A stretch of DNA of 64,000 nt from NCBI RefSeq assembly GCF_031178195.1, contig NZ_JAPSJL010000002.1:1-64000 (forward strand), in the 5' to 3' direction. Both the position numbers and the translations under genes were made by a program. Below are positions 52,328 to 60,691 of this stretch, in pieces. The DNA comes from Zhihengliuella sp. (GTDB lineage: Bacteria; Actinomycetota; Actinomycetes; Actinomycetales; Micrococcaceae). The notes below the pieces were generated by a model. The model saw only the letters and a program-made list of their open reading frames with translations. It was not told the origin of the DNA and searched no databases. How positions within the stretch are numbered: position 1 is the stretch's first letter; each line of letters starts with the position of its first letter.

Positions 52328-53821
52328 CTACCGGTCGTCCTGGTCTGGCCCCTGGTCCTCGCGGTCGGTGCCGGCCTCGTTGGAGCCTCCCGCTCCGCTG
52401 GAGTTGCCGCTGTCGGTCTCCGTCTCGTCGGCCGGCTCGTCGAAGCCCCCCGAGAGGAGCTTGGTGAGGGCCTCGTCGATCTCGCTGTCCGCAGCATCGG
52501 CGAGCCGTCGGCGCTCCGTGAAGCCGTGGGGATCGTCGAGGTCCTCCGAGGTCGGCATGAGGTCGGGGTGGGCCCAGACGTCGTCCCGCCCCTCGTAGCC
52601 GCGCTCCTCCCGCATGACCCTCCAGAACTCTGCCGCGTCCCGCAGCCTGCGAGGCCGCAGCTCGAGTCCCACCAGTGAGGCGAACGCCTGCTCGGCGGGC
52701 CCCCCGGTGGCGCGCCGCCGGCGCAGCATCTCGCGCAGGGCCGGCGCGGAGGGGAGATTGACCGCGGCCTCGGCGACGACGTCGTCGACCCAGCCCTCGA
52801 TGAGCGCGAGCGCGGTCTCGAGTCTGGCCAGCGCGCTGTCCTGCTGCGGCGTCCGCTGAGGCGTGAACAACCCCTCGCCCGCGATGGCCTGGAGCGACTC
52901 CGGCTGCAGGGGATCGACGTCCCGCATGGCCTCCTCCACCCGGGACATGTCGATGTGGATGCCGCGGGCGTACGCCTCGATCGCGCCCAGCACATGCGAA
53001 CGGAGCCACGGCACGCGGGCGAAGAGCCGCAGGTGGGCGGCCTCGCGCAGGGCGATGAAGAGCAGGATCTCCTGCTCGGGTGCGTCAAGGTCGGCCCCGA
53101 ACGCCTTCACGTTGTGCGGCAGGAGCACGGGCCGCTGCCCGGCGAGTGGGAGCCCGATGTCCGTGGCCCCGAAGACGTCCTTGGCGAGTCCGCCGACGGC
53201 CGTGCCCAGCTGCATGCCGAACAGTGCGCCGCCGAGGTTCCGGAACATCCCCTGCGCGCCGGCGAGCATCGCCTTCGCCTCCTCGGGGACCTGCTCCTGC
53301 ATGGCCGTCGTCATCGCCGTCGACATCGACTCGGCCACATCCGCCGTGAGGACCTTCCAGGTGTCCATCGTGGCGGCGATCCACTCGGCCCGCGACAGCG
53401 CCTCGAAGTCGGCCGGGACGCCGTCGAACGCCGTCGCGCGGTCCAGCCACAGCTCGGCGAGATGGCCGGCCTCGCGGGCGGCCTGCCTCAGCTGGTCGGA
53501 CACGCTCGGATCATCTCCTGCAGCGGCCTGCCGCGCCGAGTCCTGCGCGAGCTTCCAGTTCACGGCGCCGCCGTCGCCGCTGGCCATGGCGCCCATCAGG
53601 CTCTGCATCTGCCGGAACATGGCCTGCATGGCCTCCGGGTCCGTCTGCCCGCCCATGGCCTTCTTCAATTCCTCCGGCAGCTGGCTGGCATCCATGCTGC
53701 GCGGATCGAAACCGGGGATTCCGCCGCCCTGACCGCCGAACAGCTGCGAGAACATCTCGCTGAACGGGTCGCGGTCGTCGTCCGGGCCGTCGGGGCGCTG
53801 GTTCTCCGAGTTGTCTGCCAT
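52328..53821 (-). CDS. Zincin_2 family protein with incomplete zinc motif
   Basis: A 497-aa protein of the actinobacterial Zincin_2/DUF2342 group (Rv3195-like from memory). Signatures: GGIPGFDP with MDASQLPEELKKAM in the N-terminus, REAGHLAELWLDRAT, and LFIALREAAHLRLFARVPWLRSH (about 250-272). The zincin motif HExxH reads REAAH, so the first zinc His is Arg; catalytic activity is doubtful. The N-terminal 60 and C-terminal 45 residues are low complexity (Gly/Asp/Glu). It is divergent from the PDZ/Lon protease. Confidence 0.8.
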   Translation of the reverse strand: MADNSENQRPDGPDDDRDPFSEMFSQLFGGQGGGIPGFDPRSMDASQLPEELKKAMGGQTDPEAMQAMFRQMQSLMGAMASGDGGAVNWKLAQDSARQAAAGDDPSVSDQLRQAAREAGHLAELWLDRATAFDGVPADFEALSRAEWIAATMDTWKVLTADVAESMSTAMTTAMQEQVPEEAKAMLAGAQGMFRNLGGALFGMQLGTAVGGLAKDVFGATDIGLPLAGQRPVLLPHNVKAFGADLDAPEQEILLFIALREAAHLRLFARVPWLRSHVLGAIEAYARGIHIDMSRVEEAMRDVDPLQPESLQAIAGEGLFTPQRTPQQDSALARLETALALIEGWVDDVVAEAAVNLPSAPALREMLRRRRATGGPAEQAFASLVGLELRPRRLRDAAEFWRVMREERGYEGRDDVWAHPDLMPTSEDLDDPHGFTERRRLADAADSEIDEALTKLLSGGFDEPADETETDSGNSSGAGGSNEAGTDREDQGPDQDDR

Positions 53822-53910
53822 GGGTCAACCGTACTCCGCGAGTCCGCACAGCGGACTCTCCCGCGCGACCGGTTCGCTGACGGCAAATCCCGCCTCGGCC
53901 GGCCGGCCAG

Positions 53911-53923
53911 TAGGCTGGAGGCC
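53911..53923 (+). promoter_or_regulatory. -10 box of PDZ/Lon gene, leaderless type
   Basis: TAGGCT at 53911-53916 lies 7 nt before the ATG at 53924. Confidence 0.55.
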
Positions 53924-54997
53924 ATGCATCAAGGAGCCCCGACGCAGCATGCCCGCCAGGCGCCCGGCCAGCAGCGCCGCGGCCGCACGCTGACCGCAGC
54001 GACCGCGATCGGCGTCGGGCTCGCCTTCGTGGCGATGCTCCTCCCCGCTCCGTACGTCGTCGAGGCCCCCGGACCGGTGGTGAACACCGTCGGCGAGGCG
54101 CAGGGCGAGCCGGTCCTCTCCGTCGGCGGCCACCGCTCCTATCCGACGTCGGGCCGGCTGGACCTGACCACCGTCTACGTCCGCGGCGGAGCCGGACGCC
54201 AGATCAGCTTCTTCGACACCCTCGTCGCCTGGACCAGCGGCGATCAGGACGTCTTCCCCGCGGAGAGCGTCTATCCACGCGGCGTGACGGGGGAGGAGGT
54301 CTCCGAGCAGAACACCGCGGCGATGGACGACTCACAGGAGACCGCCGTCGCAGCCGCCCTGGGCGAGCTGGGCATCGACTACGCGTCGGAGATCTCCGTG
54401 GTCGACTTCGCCAGCGACCTGAACAGCGACGTCCTCGAGGAGGGCGACGTCGTCCTGGCCGTCAACGGCGGCGCGGTCACGACCGCGCAGGACGTGCGCG
54501 ACGCGTTGCAGGAGGCGGAGAGCTCCACGCTCCGCATCCGTCGCGGCGGCGAGGAGCTCGACGTCGAGGTGGACAGCGAGGAGGTCGACGGAGCCCGCCG
54601 CGTCGGGATCTACCTCCGCACCGAGTACGACTTCCCCTTCGAGGTCCGCTTCGGACTGGAGGACATCGGCGGTCCGAGCGCCGGCATGATGTTCGCCCTG
54701 GGGGTCGTCGAGCTGCTGACGCCCGGTCAGCTTCCCGGCGACACCCACGTGGCCGGGACCGGGACCGTCACGGCGGGCGGGATGATCGGCCCCATCGGCG
54801 GCATCGCGCAGAAGGCGGTCGGCGCACGCGAGGCGGGGGCGGAGGTCTTCCTCGCGCCCGCCGGCAACTGCGCCGACCTCGAGGGCAGGGTCCCGGAGGG
54901 GCTCGACGTCGTCCGGGTCGAGACCCTGGCCGACGCGTACGACGCCGTGGCGCACCTGGGCGGCGGCGGAGCGGCGGGGGACCTGCCCACCTGCTGA
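53924..54997 (+). CDS. Membrane-anchored PDZ and Lon-type (S16) protease
   Basis: A 357-aa protein: one N-terminal membrane span (about 24-45, LTAATAIGVGLAFVAMLLPAPYVV), the family motif EAPGPVVNTVG just outside it, a PDZ domain (about 145-205, VLEEGDVVLAVNGG), and a C-terminal Lon proteolytic fold with the nucleophile Ser in IGGPSAGMMFALG (about 249-261) and the catalytic Lys in GGIAQKAVGAREAGAE (about 296). Homologues lie next to UPF0182 proteins, as here (Rv3194c-Rv3193c from memory). The substrate is unknown. Confidence 0.88.
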   Translation: MHQGAPTQHARQAPGQQRRGRTLTAATAIGVGLAFVAMLLPAPYVVEAPGPVVNTVGEAQGEPVLSVGGHRSYPTSGRLDLTTVYVRGGAGRQISFFDTLVAWTSGDQDVFPAESVYPRGVTGEEVSEQNTAAMDDSQETAVAAALGELGIDYASEISVVDFASDLNSDVLEEGDVVLAVNGGAVTTAQDVRDALQEAESSTLRIRRGGEELDVEVDSEEVDGARRVGIYLRTEYDFPFEVRFGLEDIGGPSAGMMFALGVVELLTPGQLPGDTHVAGTGTVTAGGMIGPIGGIAQKAVGAREAGAEVFLAPAGNCADLEGRVPEGLDVVRVETLADAYDAVAHLGGGGAAGDLPTC

Positions 54998-55183
54998 ACG
55001 TGCCGGCGGCGCGGGCCGCGGGCGGCTGCGTCCCGGGCCGGCGGCGCGGGTGGCCGGGGCCGTGACGCCCGCCACGGGATCCTCGGCTGCGTGGTTCGCC
55101 ACACAGGCTCTGTTCAGGCAGAATGGGCGGCAAACTATGCCTTGCCGGGCATGGTGACGAAAACCCGTTGACGTGAGGTTCTC

Positions 55184-58100
55184 ATGACGTTTGGTACAGA
55201 CTTCCCCTTCGGCGGACGCCCGCCGGGGTCCGGCGATTCCGACGACGGCCGGCAGCCGCCGAGGGAGCCGCATCGGAAGCGGTCGCCGTTGATGCCGACC
55301 CTGATCGTCCTCGCGGTCCTCGTGGTCGGCTTCGTCTTCTTCGCCAACACGTACGCCGACGTGCTGTGGTTCAACCAGCTCGGCTACGCGGAGGTCTTCT
55401 GGACCCAGAAGCTCACGCAGATCGCGATCTTCGTCGTGGCCTTCCTCCTGATGGGGGTCGGCGTCTGGGCCAGCCTGCGGATCGCGTACCGGTCGCGGCC
55501 GATCTACGCGTCCGCCGCCAGCCAGAACGACATCCTGGGCCGCTACCAGGCCCAGCTCGAGCCGATGCGGCGTCTGCTGATGATCGGTGTTCCCGTGGTC
55601 CTGGCGTTCTTCTCGGGCGCCGCGGTCGCGAGCCAGTGGGACACGGTTCTGCTCTTCCTCCACCAGCAGCCGTTCGGCGAGGCCGACCCCGAGTTCGGGA
55701 TGGACCTCTCCTTCTTCCTCAACACGCTGCCCTTCCTCGGCCTCGTCCTCGGCTACCTCGTCTCGGTCGTGCTCATCGGCGGCATCGCCGGCATCCTGAT
55801 GCACTACCTCTACGGCGGCATCCAGATCGAGGAGCGCGGGGGCGTCAAGGTCACCAAGGCCGCCCGGCTGCACATCGTCGTCGTCGTCGCCCTGTTCCTG
55901 CTGCTCCAGGCCGGCAACTACTGGCTCGACCGCTACTCGACGCTGCTCAGCCAGGACGGCCGGGTAGCCGGAGCGCTCTACACGGACGTCAACGCCGTCA
56001 TTCCCACCAAGACCATTCTCGCGGTGGCCGCCGTGCTCGTCGCGATCCTCTTCGTCGTCGGCGGGATCCTCGGCCGCTGGAAGCTGCCCATCGTCGGCAC
56101 GGCCATGCTCGTCGTGACCGCGATCGTCGCGGGCGGCGTCTACCCGTTCGTGGTGCAGCAGTACCAGGTGGTGCCCTCGGAGAAGACCCGCGAGCGCGAG
56201 TACATCGCCAAGAACATCGAGATGACCCGTCAGGCGTACGACATCGACGACGTCCAGGCCTCCAACTACGACGCCACCACGGACACGGCGCAGAATGCGC
56301 TCGCGGCGGACTCGGCGACGACCACCAACATCCGTCTGCTGGACCCGAACCTCGTCTCCGACGCGTTCTCGCAGCTCCAGCAGTTCCGCCCCTACTACCA
56401 GTTCGCCGAGACGCTCGACGTCGACCGCTACGAGATCGACGGCGAGACGGAGGACACGGTCATCGCGGTGCGCGACGTCAACGTCGACACCGACGACTCG
56501 TGGGTCAACCAGCACATCACCTACACGCACGGCTACGGCGTCGTCGCAGCCTACGGGGCCCAGGTCGCGGCCGGTGGGCGGCCCGACTTCTCGCTCGGCG
56601 GCATCCCGACGACGGGCGAGCTGGCCAGCGAGGACGACTACGAGCCGCGCATCTACTTCGGCGAGTTCTCGCCCGAGTACTCGATCGTCGGCGGTCCGGA
56701 GGGCTGGGAGCCGCGCGAGCTGGACCGTCCGCAGGACGAGTCCGGCGAGGGTGACGCCAACACCACGTTCTCCGGCGACGGCGGCCCGAACGTGGGCAAC
56801 CCGCTGAACCGCCTGGTCTACGCCCTGAAGTTCGGCTCGACGGACCTGCTGCTCTCCAGCGACGTGAACTCCGAGTCGCAGATCCTCTACGACCGGAACC
56901 CGAAGGAGCGCATCCAGAAGGTCGCCCCGTACCTGACCGTCGACTCGAACTCCTACCCGGCGATCGTGGACGGCCGCGTGAAGTGGATCGTCGACGCCTA
57001 CACGACGAGCGACAACTTCCCGTACGCGCAATCGCAGCGCCTCGAGTCCGCGGTGACCGACTCGCTGTCCGACGGCGAGCGGGCCGTCACGGCTTCCGGG
57101 CAGGTCAACTACATCCGCAACTCGGTCAAGGCCACGGTCGACGCCTATGACGGCTCCGTGGACCTGTACGCCTGGGAGCCGGACGAGCCGCTGCTGAAGG
57201 CCTGGCAGTCCGTGTTCCCCACATCCATCAAGCCCTACTCGGAGATGTCGGCGGACCTGATGGCGCACGTGCGCTATCCGGAGGACATGTTCAAGATCCA
57301 GCGCGAGGTGCTGGGCAGGTACCACGTCACGGACCCGGACAACTTCTACGAGGCCAACGACGCCTGGCAGGTCCCGAACGACCCGACCTCCGACGAGCAG
57401 GTCAAGCAGCCGCCGTTCTACCTCTCCATGAAGATGCCGGAGCAGGAGGAGGAGGCGTTCTCGCTCACGTCGACGTTCATCCCGCAGGGCAATCAGGCCG
57501 GCAACCAGCGCAACGTCCTGTACGGCTTCCTGGCCGCGGAGTCCGACGCCGGCGGGGAGGCCGGCAAGAAGGCGGAGGGCTACGGTACGCTCCGGCTCCT
57601 GGAGCTGCCCCGCAGCACCGTGATTCCGGGCCCCGGTCAGGCCCAGCAGAACTTCGACTCCAACACCGCCGTCTCGCAGGAGCTCAACCTGCTCCGCCAG
57701 GGTGCGTCGACGGTCCTCAACGGCAATCTGCTGACCCTGCCCGTCGGCGGCGGCATCCTGCACGTGCAGCCCGTGTACGTGCAGTCCACCGGCCAGACGG
57801 CCTATCCGACCTTGCGGAAGGTCCTCGTGTCCTTCGGCGACAAGGTCGGGTTCGCCGACACCCTGTCCGGGGCACTCGACCAGCTCTTCGAGGGGGCCTC
57901 CGGTGCCGAGACGAGCGAAGGTGAGGGCGCCGGTGCAGGGGAGGAGGCCCCGGGCGAGGACCCGGCGTCCGCCAGCGCGGAGCAGCGGCTCAAGGATGCC
58001 CTCGCGGCAGCCAACGCTGCCATCCAGGCCGGCCAGGAGGCACTGGCCGAGGGCGACTTCGCGGCCTACGGCGAGCAGCAGGAGGCCCTGCAGCGGGCCA

Positions 58101-58216
58101 TCCAGGCCGCCATGGACGCCGACGCGGAGCTCACGGGCGAGCCGGTCGTACCCGAGGGCGAGGAGGCCCCCGCCTCCGAGTCGCCGGCGCCCGAGGGCGA
58201 GGGAGGGAACGGCTAG
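55184..58216 (+). CDS. UPF0182 family membrane protein
   Basis: A 1010-aa protein of the UPF0182/DUF1338-free actinobacterial family. About seven spans lie in residues 28-320 (LIVLAVLVVGFVFFANTYADVLWFNQLG first). The long outer region has family motifs FDRYSTLLSQ-like segments, YTDVNAVIPTKTIL, QYQVVPSEKTREREYIAKNI and EFSPEYSIVGG. The last 100 residues are Ala/Glu-rich with coiled-coil character. GAGG lies 6-7 nt before the ATG. Function is unknown. The 186-nt gap upstream has no gene but holds CAGAAT, a possible -10 box near 55120. Confidence 0.9.
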   Translation: MTFGTDFPFGGRPPGSGDSDDGRQPPREPHRKRSPLMPTLIVLAVLVVGFVFFANTYADVLWFNQLGYAEVFWTQKLTQIAIFVVAFLLMGVGVWASLRIAYRSRPIYASAASQNDILGRYQAQLEPMRRLLMIGVPVVLAFFSGAAVASQWDTVLLFLHQQPFGEADPEFGMDLSFFLNTLPFLGLVLGYLVSVVLIGGIAGILMHYLYGGIQIEERGGVKVTKAARLHIVVVVALFLLLQAGNYWLDRYSTLLSQDGRVAGALYTDVNAVIPTKTILAVAAVLVAILFVVGGILGRWKLPIVGTAMLVVTAIVAGGVYPFVVQQYQVVPSEKTREREYIAKNIEMTRQAYDIDDVQASNYDATTDTAQNALAADSATTTNIRLLDPNLVSDAFSQLQQFRPYYQFAETLDVDRYEIDGETEDTVIAVRDVNVDTDDSWVNQHITYTHGYGVVAAYGAQVAAGGRPDFSLGGIPTTGELASEDDYEPRIYFGEFSPEYSIVGGPEGWEPRELDRPQDESGEGDANTTFSGDGGPNVGNPLNRLVYALKFGSTDLLLSSDVNSESQILYDRNPKERIQKVAPYLTVDSNSYPAIVDGRVKWIVDAYTTSDNFPYAQSQRLESAVTDSLSDGERAVTASGQVNYIRNSVKATVDAYDGSVDLYAWEPDEPLLKAWQSVFPTSIKPYSEMSADLMAHVRYPEDMFKIQREVLGRYHVTDPDNFYEANDAWQVPNDPTSDEQVKQPPFYLSMKMPEQEEEAFSLTSTFIPQGNQAGNQRNVLYGFLAAESDAGGEAGKKAEGYGTLRLLELPRSTVIPGPGQAQQNFDSNTAVSQELNLLRQGASTVLNGNLLTLPVGGGILHVQPVYVQSTGQTAYPTLRKVLVSFGDKVGFADTLSGALDQLFEGASGAETSEGEGAGAGEEAPGEDPASASAEQRLKDALAAANAAIQAGQEALAEGDFAAYGEQQEALQRAIQAAMDADAELTGEPVVPEGEEAPASESPAPEGEGGNG

Positions 58217-58228
58217 CGGCCGGCCGAT

Positions 58229-58257
58229 TTGCGTTCTCCGCCCCGCGATGCAAGAAT
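58229..58257 (+). promoter_or_regulatory. Promoter of the first initiator tRNA
   Basis: TTGCGT, 17 nt, then AAGAAT, ending 12 nt before the tRNA. The spacing equals that of the second copy, though the boxes are weaker. Confidence 0.4.
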
Positions 58258-58269
58258 TGAGTCTTGCGG

Positions 58270-58343
58270 CGCGGGGTGGAGCAGTTCGGTAGCTCGCCGG
58301 GCTCATAACCCGGAGGTCAGAGGTTCAAATCCTCTCCCCGCAA
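58270..58343 (+). tRNA. Initiator tRNA-Met (CAT), copy 1
   Basis: A 74-nt cloverleaf with anticodon CAT (GGGCTCATAACCC), the C1 x A72 mismatch at the acceptor end and three G:C pairs in the anticodon stem, which mark an initiator tRNA. No CCA is encoded. Confidence 0.95.
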
Positions 58344-58349
58344 CTGGAA

Positions 58350-58389
58350 ACCGGCCCTGACAGGGAAACCTGTCGGGGCCGGTTCTTTT
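58350..58389 (+). terminator. Rho-independent terminator after tRNA copy 1
   Basis: 15-bp stem (accggccctgacagg with one G:U pair) with a gaaa loop, then tctttt. Confidence 0.9.
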
Positions 58390-58512
58390 GTGCGCACATG
58401 TTTCGTCATGGTTCGTGTTGCGCCGTAACGGCCCGGGACGTGTCGCCACGCAGACCCGGAGCCTCAGGAGGCCCTAGTAGTCTGAATCCGAGATTCGTCG
58501 AAAGGACCGCCA

Positions 58513-59460
58513 GTGAACGCGCCAACGTCGACCACGTCGCGTGATGCCCGTGGGCCGAAGCAGCCCAGTACGTGGATCAAGCTCGGAGCGTACGTCGGGG
58601 GCGCCGTCGTGCTCTTCGCCGTCGCCGTCCTCGCGGCTCGCTGGCTGGTGGGCCTCGACGGCGTGCAGGACTTCCTCCAGCGCTATCCGGGGCACACGCC
58701 GCTGCCGGAGGCGACGCCCGTCGGGCTGCCGGCCTGGCTGGGCTGGCAGCACTTCCTCAACGCGTTCTTCCTGCTGCTGATCATCCGCAGCGGATGGTTG
58801 GTCCGGACGCAGCAGCGGCCGCCCGCGCACTGGACCCGCAACAACAAGGGCCTGATCAAGACCAAGAACCCCCCGAAGCGCATCAGCATCAACCTGTGGC
58901 TCCACCTCACGCTGGACGCGCTGTGGGTGCTCAACGGGCTGGTCTTCCTGGTGCTCATCTTCGCCACCGGACACTGGGCGCGGATCGTGCCGACCAGCTG
59001 GGAGATCTTCCCCAACGCGGTCTCGGCCGGTCTCCAGTACCTCTCGCTGAACTGGCCGCTGGAGAACGGCTGGGTCAACTACAACTCGCTGCAGGTGCTC
59101 GCGTACTTCGTGACGGTGTTCATCGCGGCGCCGCTGGCCGTCATCACCGGCCTGCGCATGTCGGAGGCCTGGCCGAAGAAGGCTGCCGTGAACCGGTTCT
59201 ACCCGATCGAGGCGGCGCGCGCGGTTCACTTCCCGACCATGGTGTACTTCGTCGCGTTCATCGTCGCCCACGTGGCTCTGGTGCTGGCCACCGGTGCGCG
59301 GCGGAACCTCAGCCACATGTTCGCCGCGCAGGAGGACGCCGGCTGGCTCGGCTTCTGGATCTTCCTCGTCTCGGTGGCCGTGATGGCCGCCGGCTGGTTC
59401 CTCGCCAGACCTGCGCTTCTGGCTCCGATCGCCTCGCTGATGGGCCGCGTCAGCCGCTGA
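58513..59460 (+). CDS. Cytochrome b561-like integral membrane protein
   Basis: A 315-aa protein with about six spans (23-45, 74-92, 130-152, 195-217, 235-258, 275-298). His-containing helices such as GWQHFLNAFFLLLIIRSG, NLWLHLTLDALW and VHFPTMVYFVAFIVAHVALV suggest heme b ligands of the cytochrome b561/b6 N-type fold. AAAGGA lies 8 nt before the GTG start. It stands alone between the two tRNA copies. The electron donor and acceptor are unknown; heme binding is inferred from the histidine spacing. Confidence 0.75.
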   Translation: MNAPTSTTSRDARGPKQPSTWIKLGAYVGGAVVLFAVAVLAARWLVGLDGVQDFLQRYPGHTPLPEATPVGLPAWLGWQHFLNAFFLLLIIRSGWLVRTQQRPPAHWTRNNKGLIKTKNPPKRISINLWLHLTLDALWVLNGLVFLVLIFATGHWARIVPTSWEIFPNAVSAGLQYLSLNWPLENGWVNYNSLQVLAYFVTVFIAAPLAVITGLRMSEAWPKKAAVNRFYPIEAARAVHFPTMVYFVAFIVAHVALVLATGARRNLSHMFAAQEDAGWLGFWIFLVSVAVMAAGWFLARPALLAPIASLMGRVSR

Positions 59461-59549
59461 GGGCGATGCGCGGAGGCGGCGGATCCGGGTCCGACGCCGC
59501 GCCCCGCCGGGCGGTCGGACGTGCCGTGCACGCCGGACCGGGCCCCGAT

Positions 59550-59578
59550 TTGAACACCGGCCCTGCGACGTGTAGAGT
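59550..59578 (+). promoter_or_regulatory. Promoter of the second initiator tRNA
   Basis: TTGAAC, a 17-nt spacer and TAGAGT, ending 12 nt before the tRNA: near-consensus housekeeping promoter. Confidence 0.8.
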
Positions 59579-59590
59579 CTTATCTCGCGC

Positions 59591-59664
59591 CGCGGGGTGG
59601 AGCAGTTCGGTAGCTCGCCGGGCTCATAACCCGGAGGTCAGAGGTTCAAATCCTCTCCCCGCAA
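59591..59664 (+). tRNA. Initiator tRNA-Met (CAT), copy 2
   Basis: Identical over all 74 nt to copy 1, with the same C1 x A72 mismatch and anticodon CAT. The promoter differs from copy 1 and is stronger. Confidence 0.95.
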
Positions 59665-59669
59665 CGAGA

Positions 59670-59713
59670 AACAGGCCCTGACTTGGGAAACCAAGTCAGG
59701 GCCTGTTGTTTTA
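59670..59713 (+). terminator. Rho-independent terminator after tRNA copy 2
   Basis: Perfect 17-bp stem (aacaggccctgacttgg) with a gaaa loop, then gtttta. Confidence 0.92.
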
Positions 59714-59763
59714 ACGGGGGGTTCCGGTGAGGACCTGGGCCGGGGCAGCGCGCCGGGAGCGAG

Positions 59764-59792
59764 GGGTGAGGCGCCCGGGAAGCGCCTCACCC
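59764..59792 (-). terminator. Terminator after pspA
   Basis: Perfect 11-bp stem gggtgaggcgc/gcgcctcaccc with a 7-nt loop, 11 nt past the pspA stop on the minus strand. Confidence 0.7.
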
Positions 59793-59802
59793 GGACGGCA
59801 GC

Positions 59803-60576
59803 TCAGGCCCCGTGGTAGCTGTTCGCTTCGTTCTCGCCGCTCGCCTGCCCGAGCTCGGCGGGGGAGCGCCCCTGTTTCAGGGCGGCCAGCCGGGCCTCGA
59901 CCTCCAGCTGCTCGCCCAGGTCGTCGAGCTGCTCGAACTGCGAATCGAGGCTGGAGGCGGCCAGCTCGTTCGCGCCGATGACCTTGGCCTCCTCCCGCCG
60001 GATCTTCTCCTCGAAACGGGAGAGCTCCGACGTCGGATCCATCAGATTCACACTCTTGAGTGCGTCATGGACCTGGCTCTGCGCGGCCGCGGCCTTGGAG
60101 CGGGCCACCAGCTCGTCGCGCTTGGCGACCAGCTGCTGGCGCTTCGACTTCATCTGCTCCAGTCCGGACTTCAGCTTCTCGACGACCTGTTCCTGCGACG
60201 CGATCGTGGGCTCGACTCCCTTGGCCTCGCCCTCCGACTGCAGCTGACGCTGGATGGCGACCTTGGCGAGGTTGTCCCACTTGGCCGCGTCCGCATCCTG
60301 GCCGGCCGTGCGGTGCTGTTCGGCCCGCGACGACGCCGCCAGCGCCTTGCTGCCCCAGTCCTCGGCCGCGCGGAGGTCCTCGTCCCGGTCCTGCTGCATC
60401 AGGCGCAGGTTGCCGATGGTCTGCGCGATGGCTGCCTCCGCCTCGGCGATGTTGTCCGTGTAGTCGCGCAGCATCTGGTCCAGCATCATCTGCGGGTCCT
60501 CGGCCTGGTCGATCAGGGCGTTGATGTTCGCCTTGGCGAGTTGGGCGATCCGGCCGAATATCGACTGCTTCTGCAT
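59803..60576 (-). CDS. pspA: PspA/IM30 family protein
   Basis: Peripheral membrane-stress protein that forms rods or scaffolds on damaged membrane, 257 aa. The start SIFGRIAQLAKANINALIDQ with AEDPQMMLDQMLRDY (residues 5-45) is the canonical PspA/Vipp1 amphipathic and helix-1 pattern. The rest is long helices (EQVVEKLKSGLEQMKSKRQQ). AAGGGA lies 8 nt before the ATG. It is the gene downstream of the TPM-domain protein with a 115-nt gap that holds a phased repeat. Confidence 0.92.
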   Translation of the reverse strand: MQKQSIFGRIAQLAKANINALIDQAEDPQMMLDQMLRDYTDNIAEAEAAIAQTIGNLRLMQQDRDEDLRAAEDWGSKALAASSRAEQHRTAGQDADAAKWDNLAKVAIQRQLQSEGEAKGVEPTIASQEQVVEKLKSGLEQMKSKRQQLVAKRDELVARSKAAAAQSQVHDALKSVNLMDPTSELSRFEEKIRREEAKVIGANELAASSLDSQFEQLDDLGEQLEVEARLAALKQGRSPAELGQASGENEANSYHGA

Positions 60577-60606
60577 GGTGTTCCCTTTCGTTGGCTGACG
60601 TTTCGT

Positions 60607-60636
60607 GGGTCTGTAGGGGTCTGTACGGGTCTGTGC
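60607..60636. repeat. Three 10-bp phased repeats upstream of pspA
   Basis: Plus strand units gggtctgtag, gggtctgtac and gggtctgtgc follow head to tail, 31-60 nt upstream of the pspA ATG. The 10-bp period equals one helical turn, so a protein could bind all three on one face. A control role is inferred. Confidence 0.8.
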
Positions 60637-60691
60637 AGGTGTGAACGGTGCTGGGCTGAGTGGTGCGTGTCAGGCTCGGGCGCTCTGCCGG

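Noticed and set aside
54332-58306. Very long minus-strand open frame opposite UPF0182
   Set aside because: A shadow of third-position GC in the real gene; its translation is low complexity without a domain.
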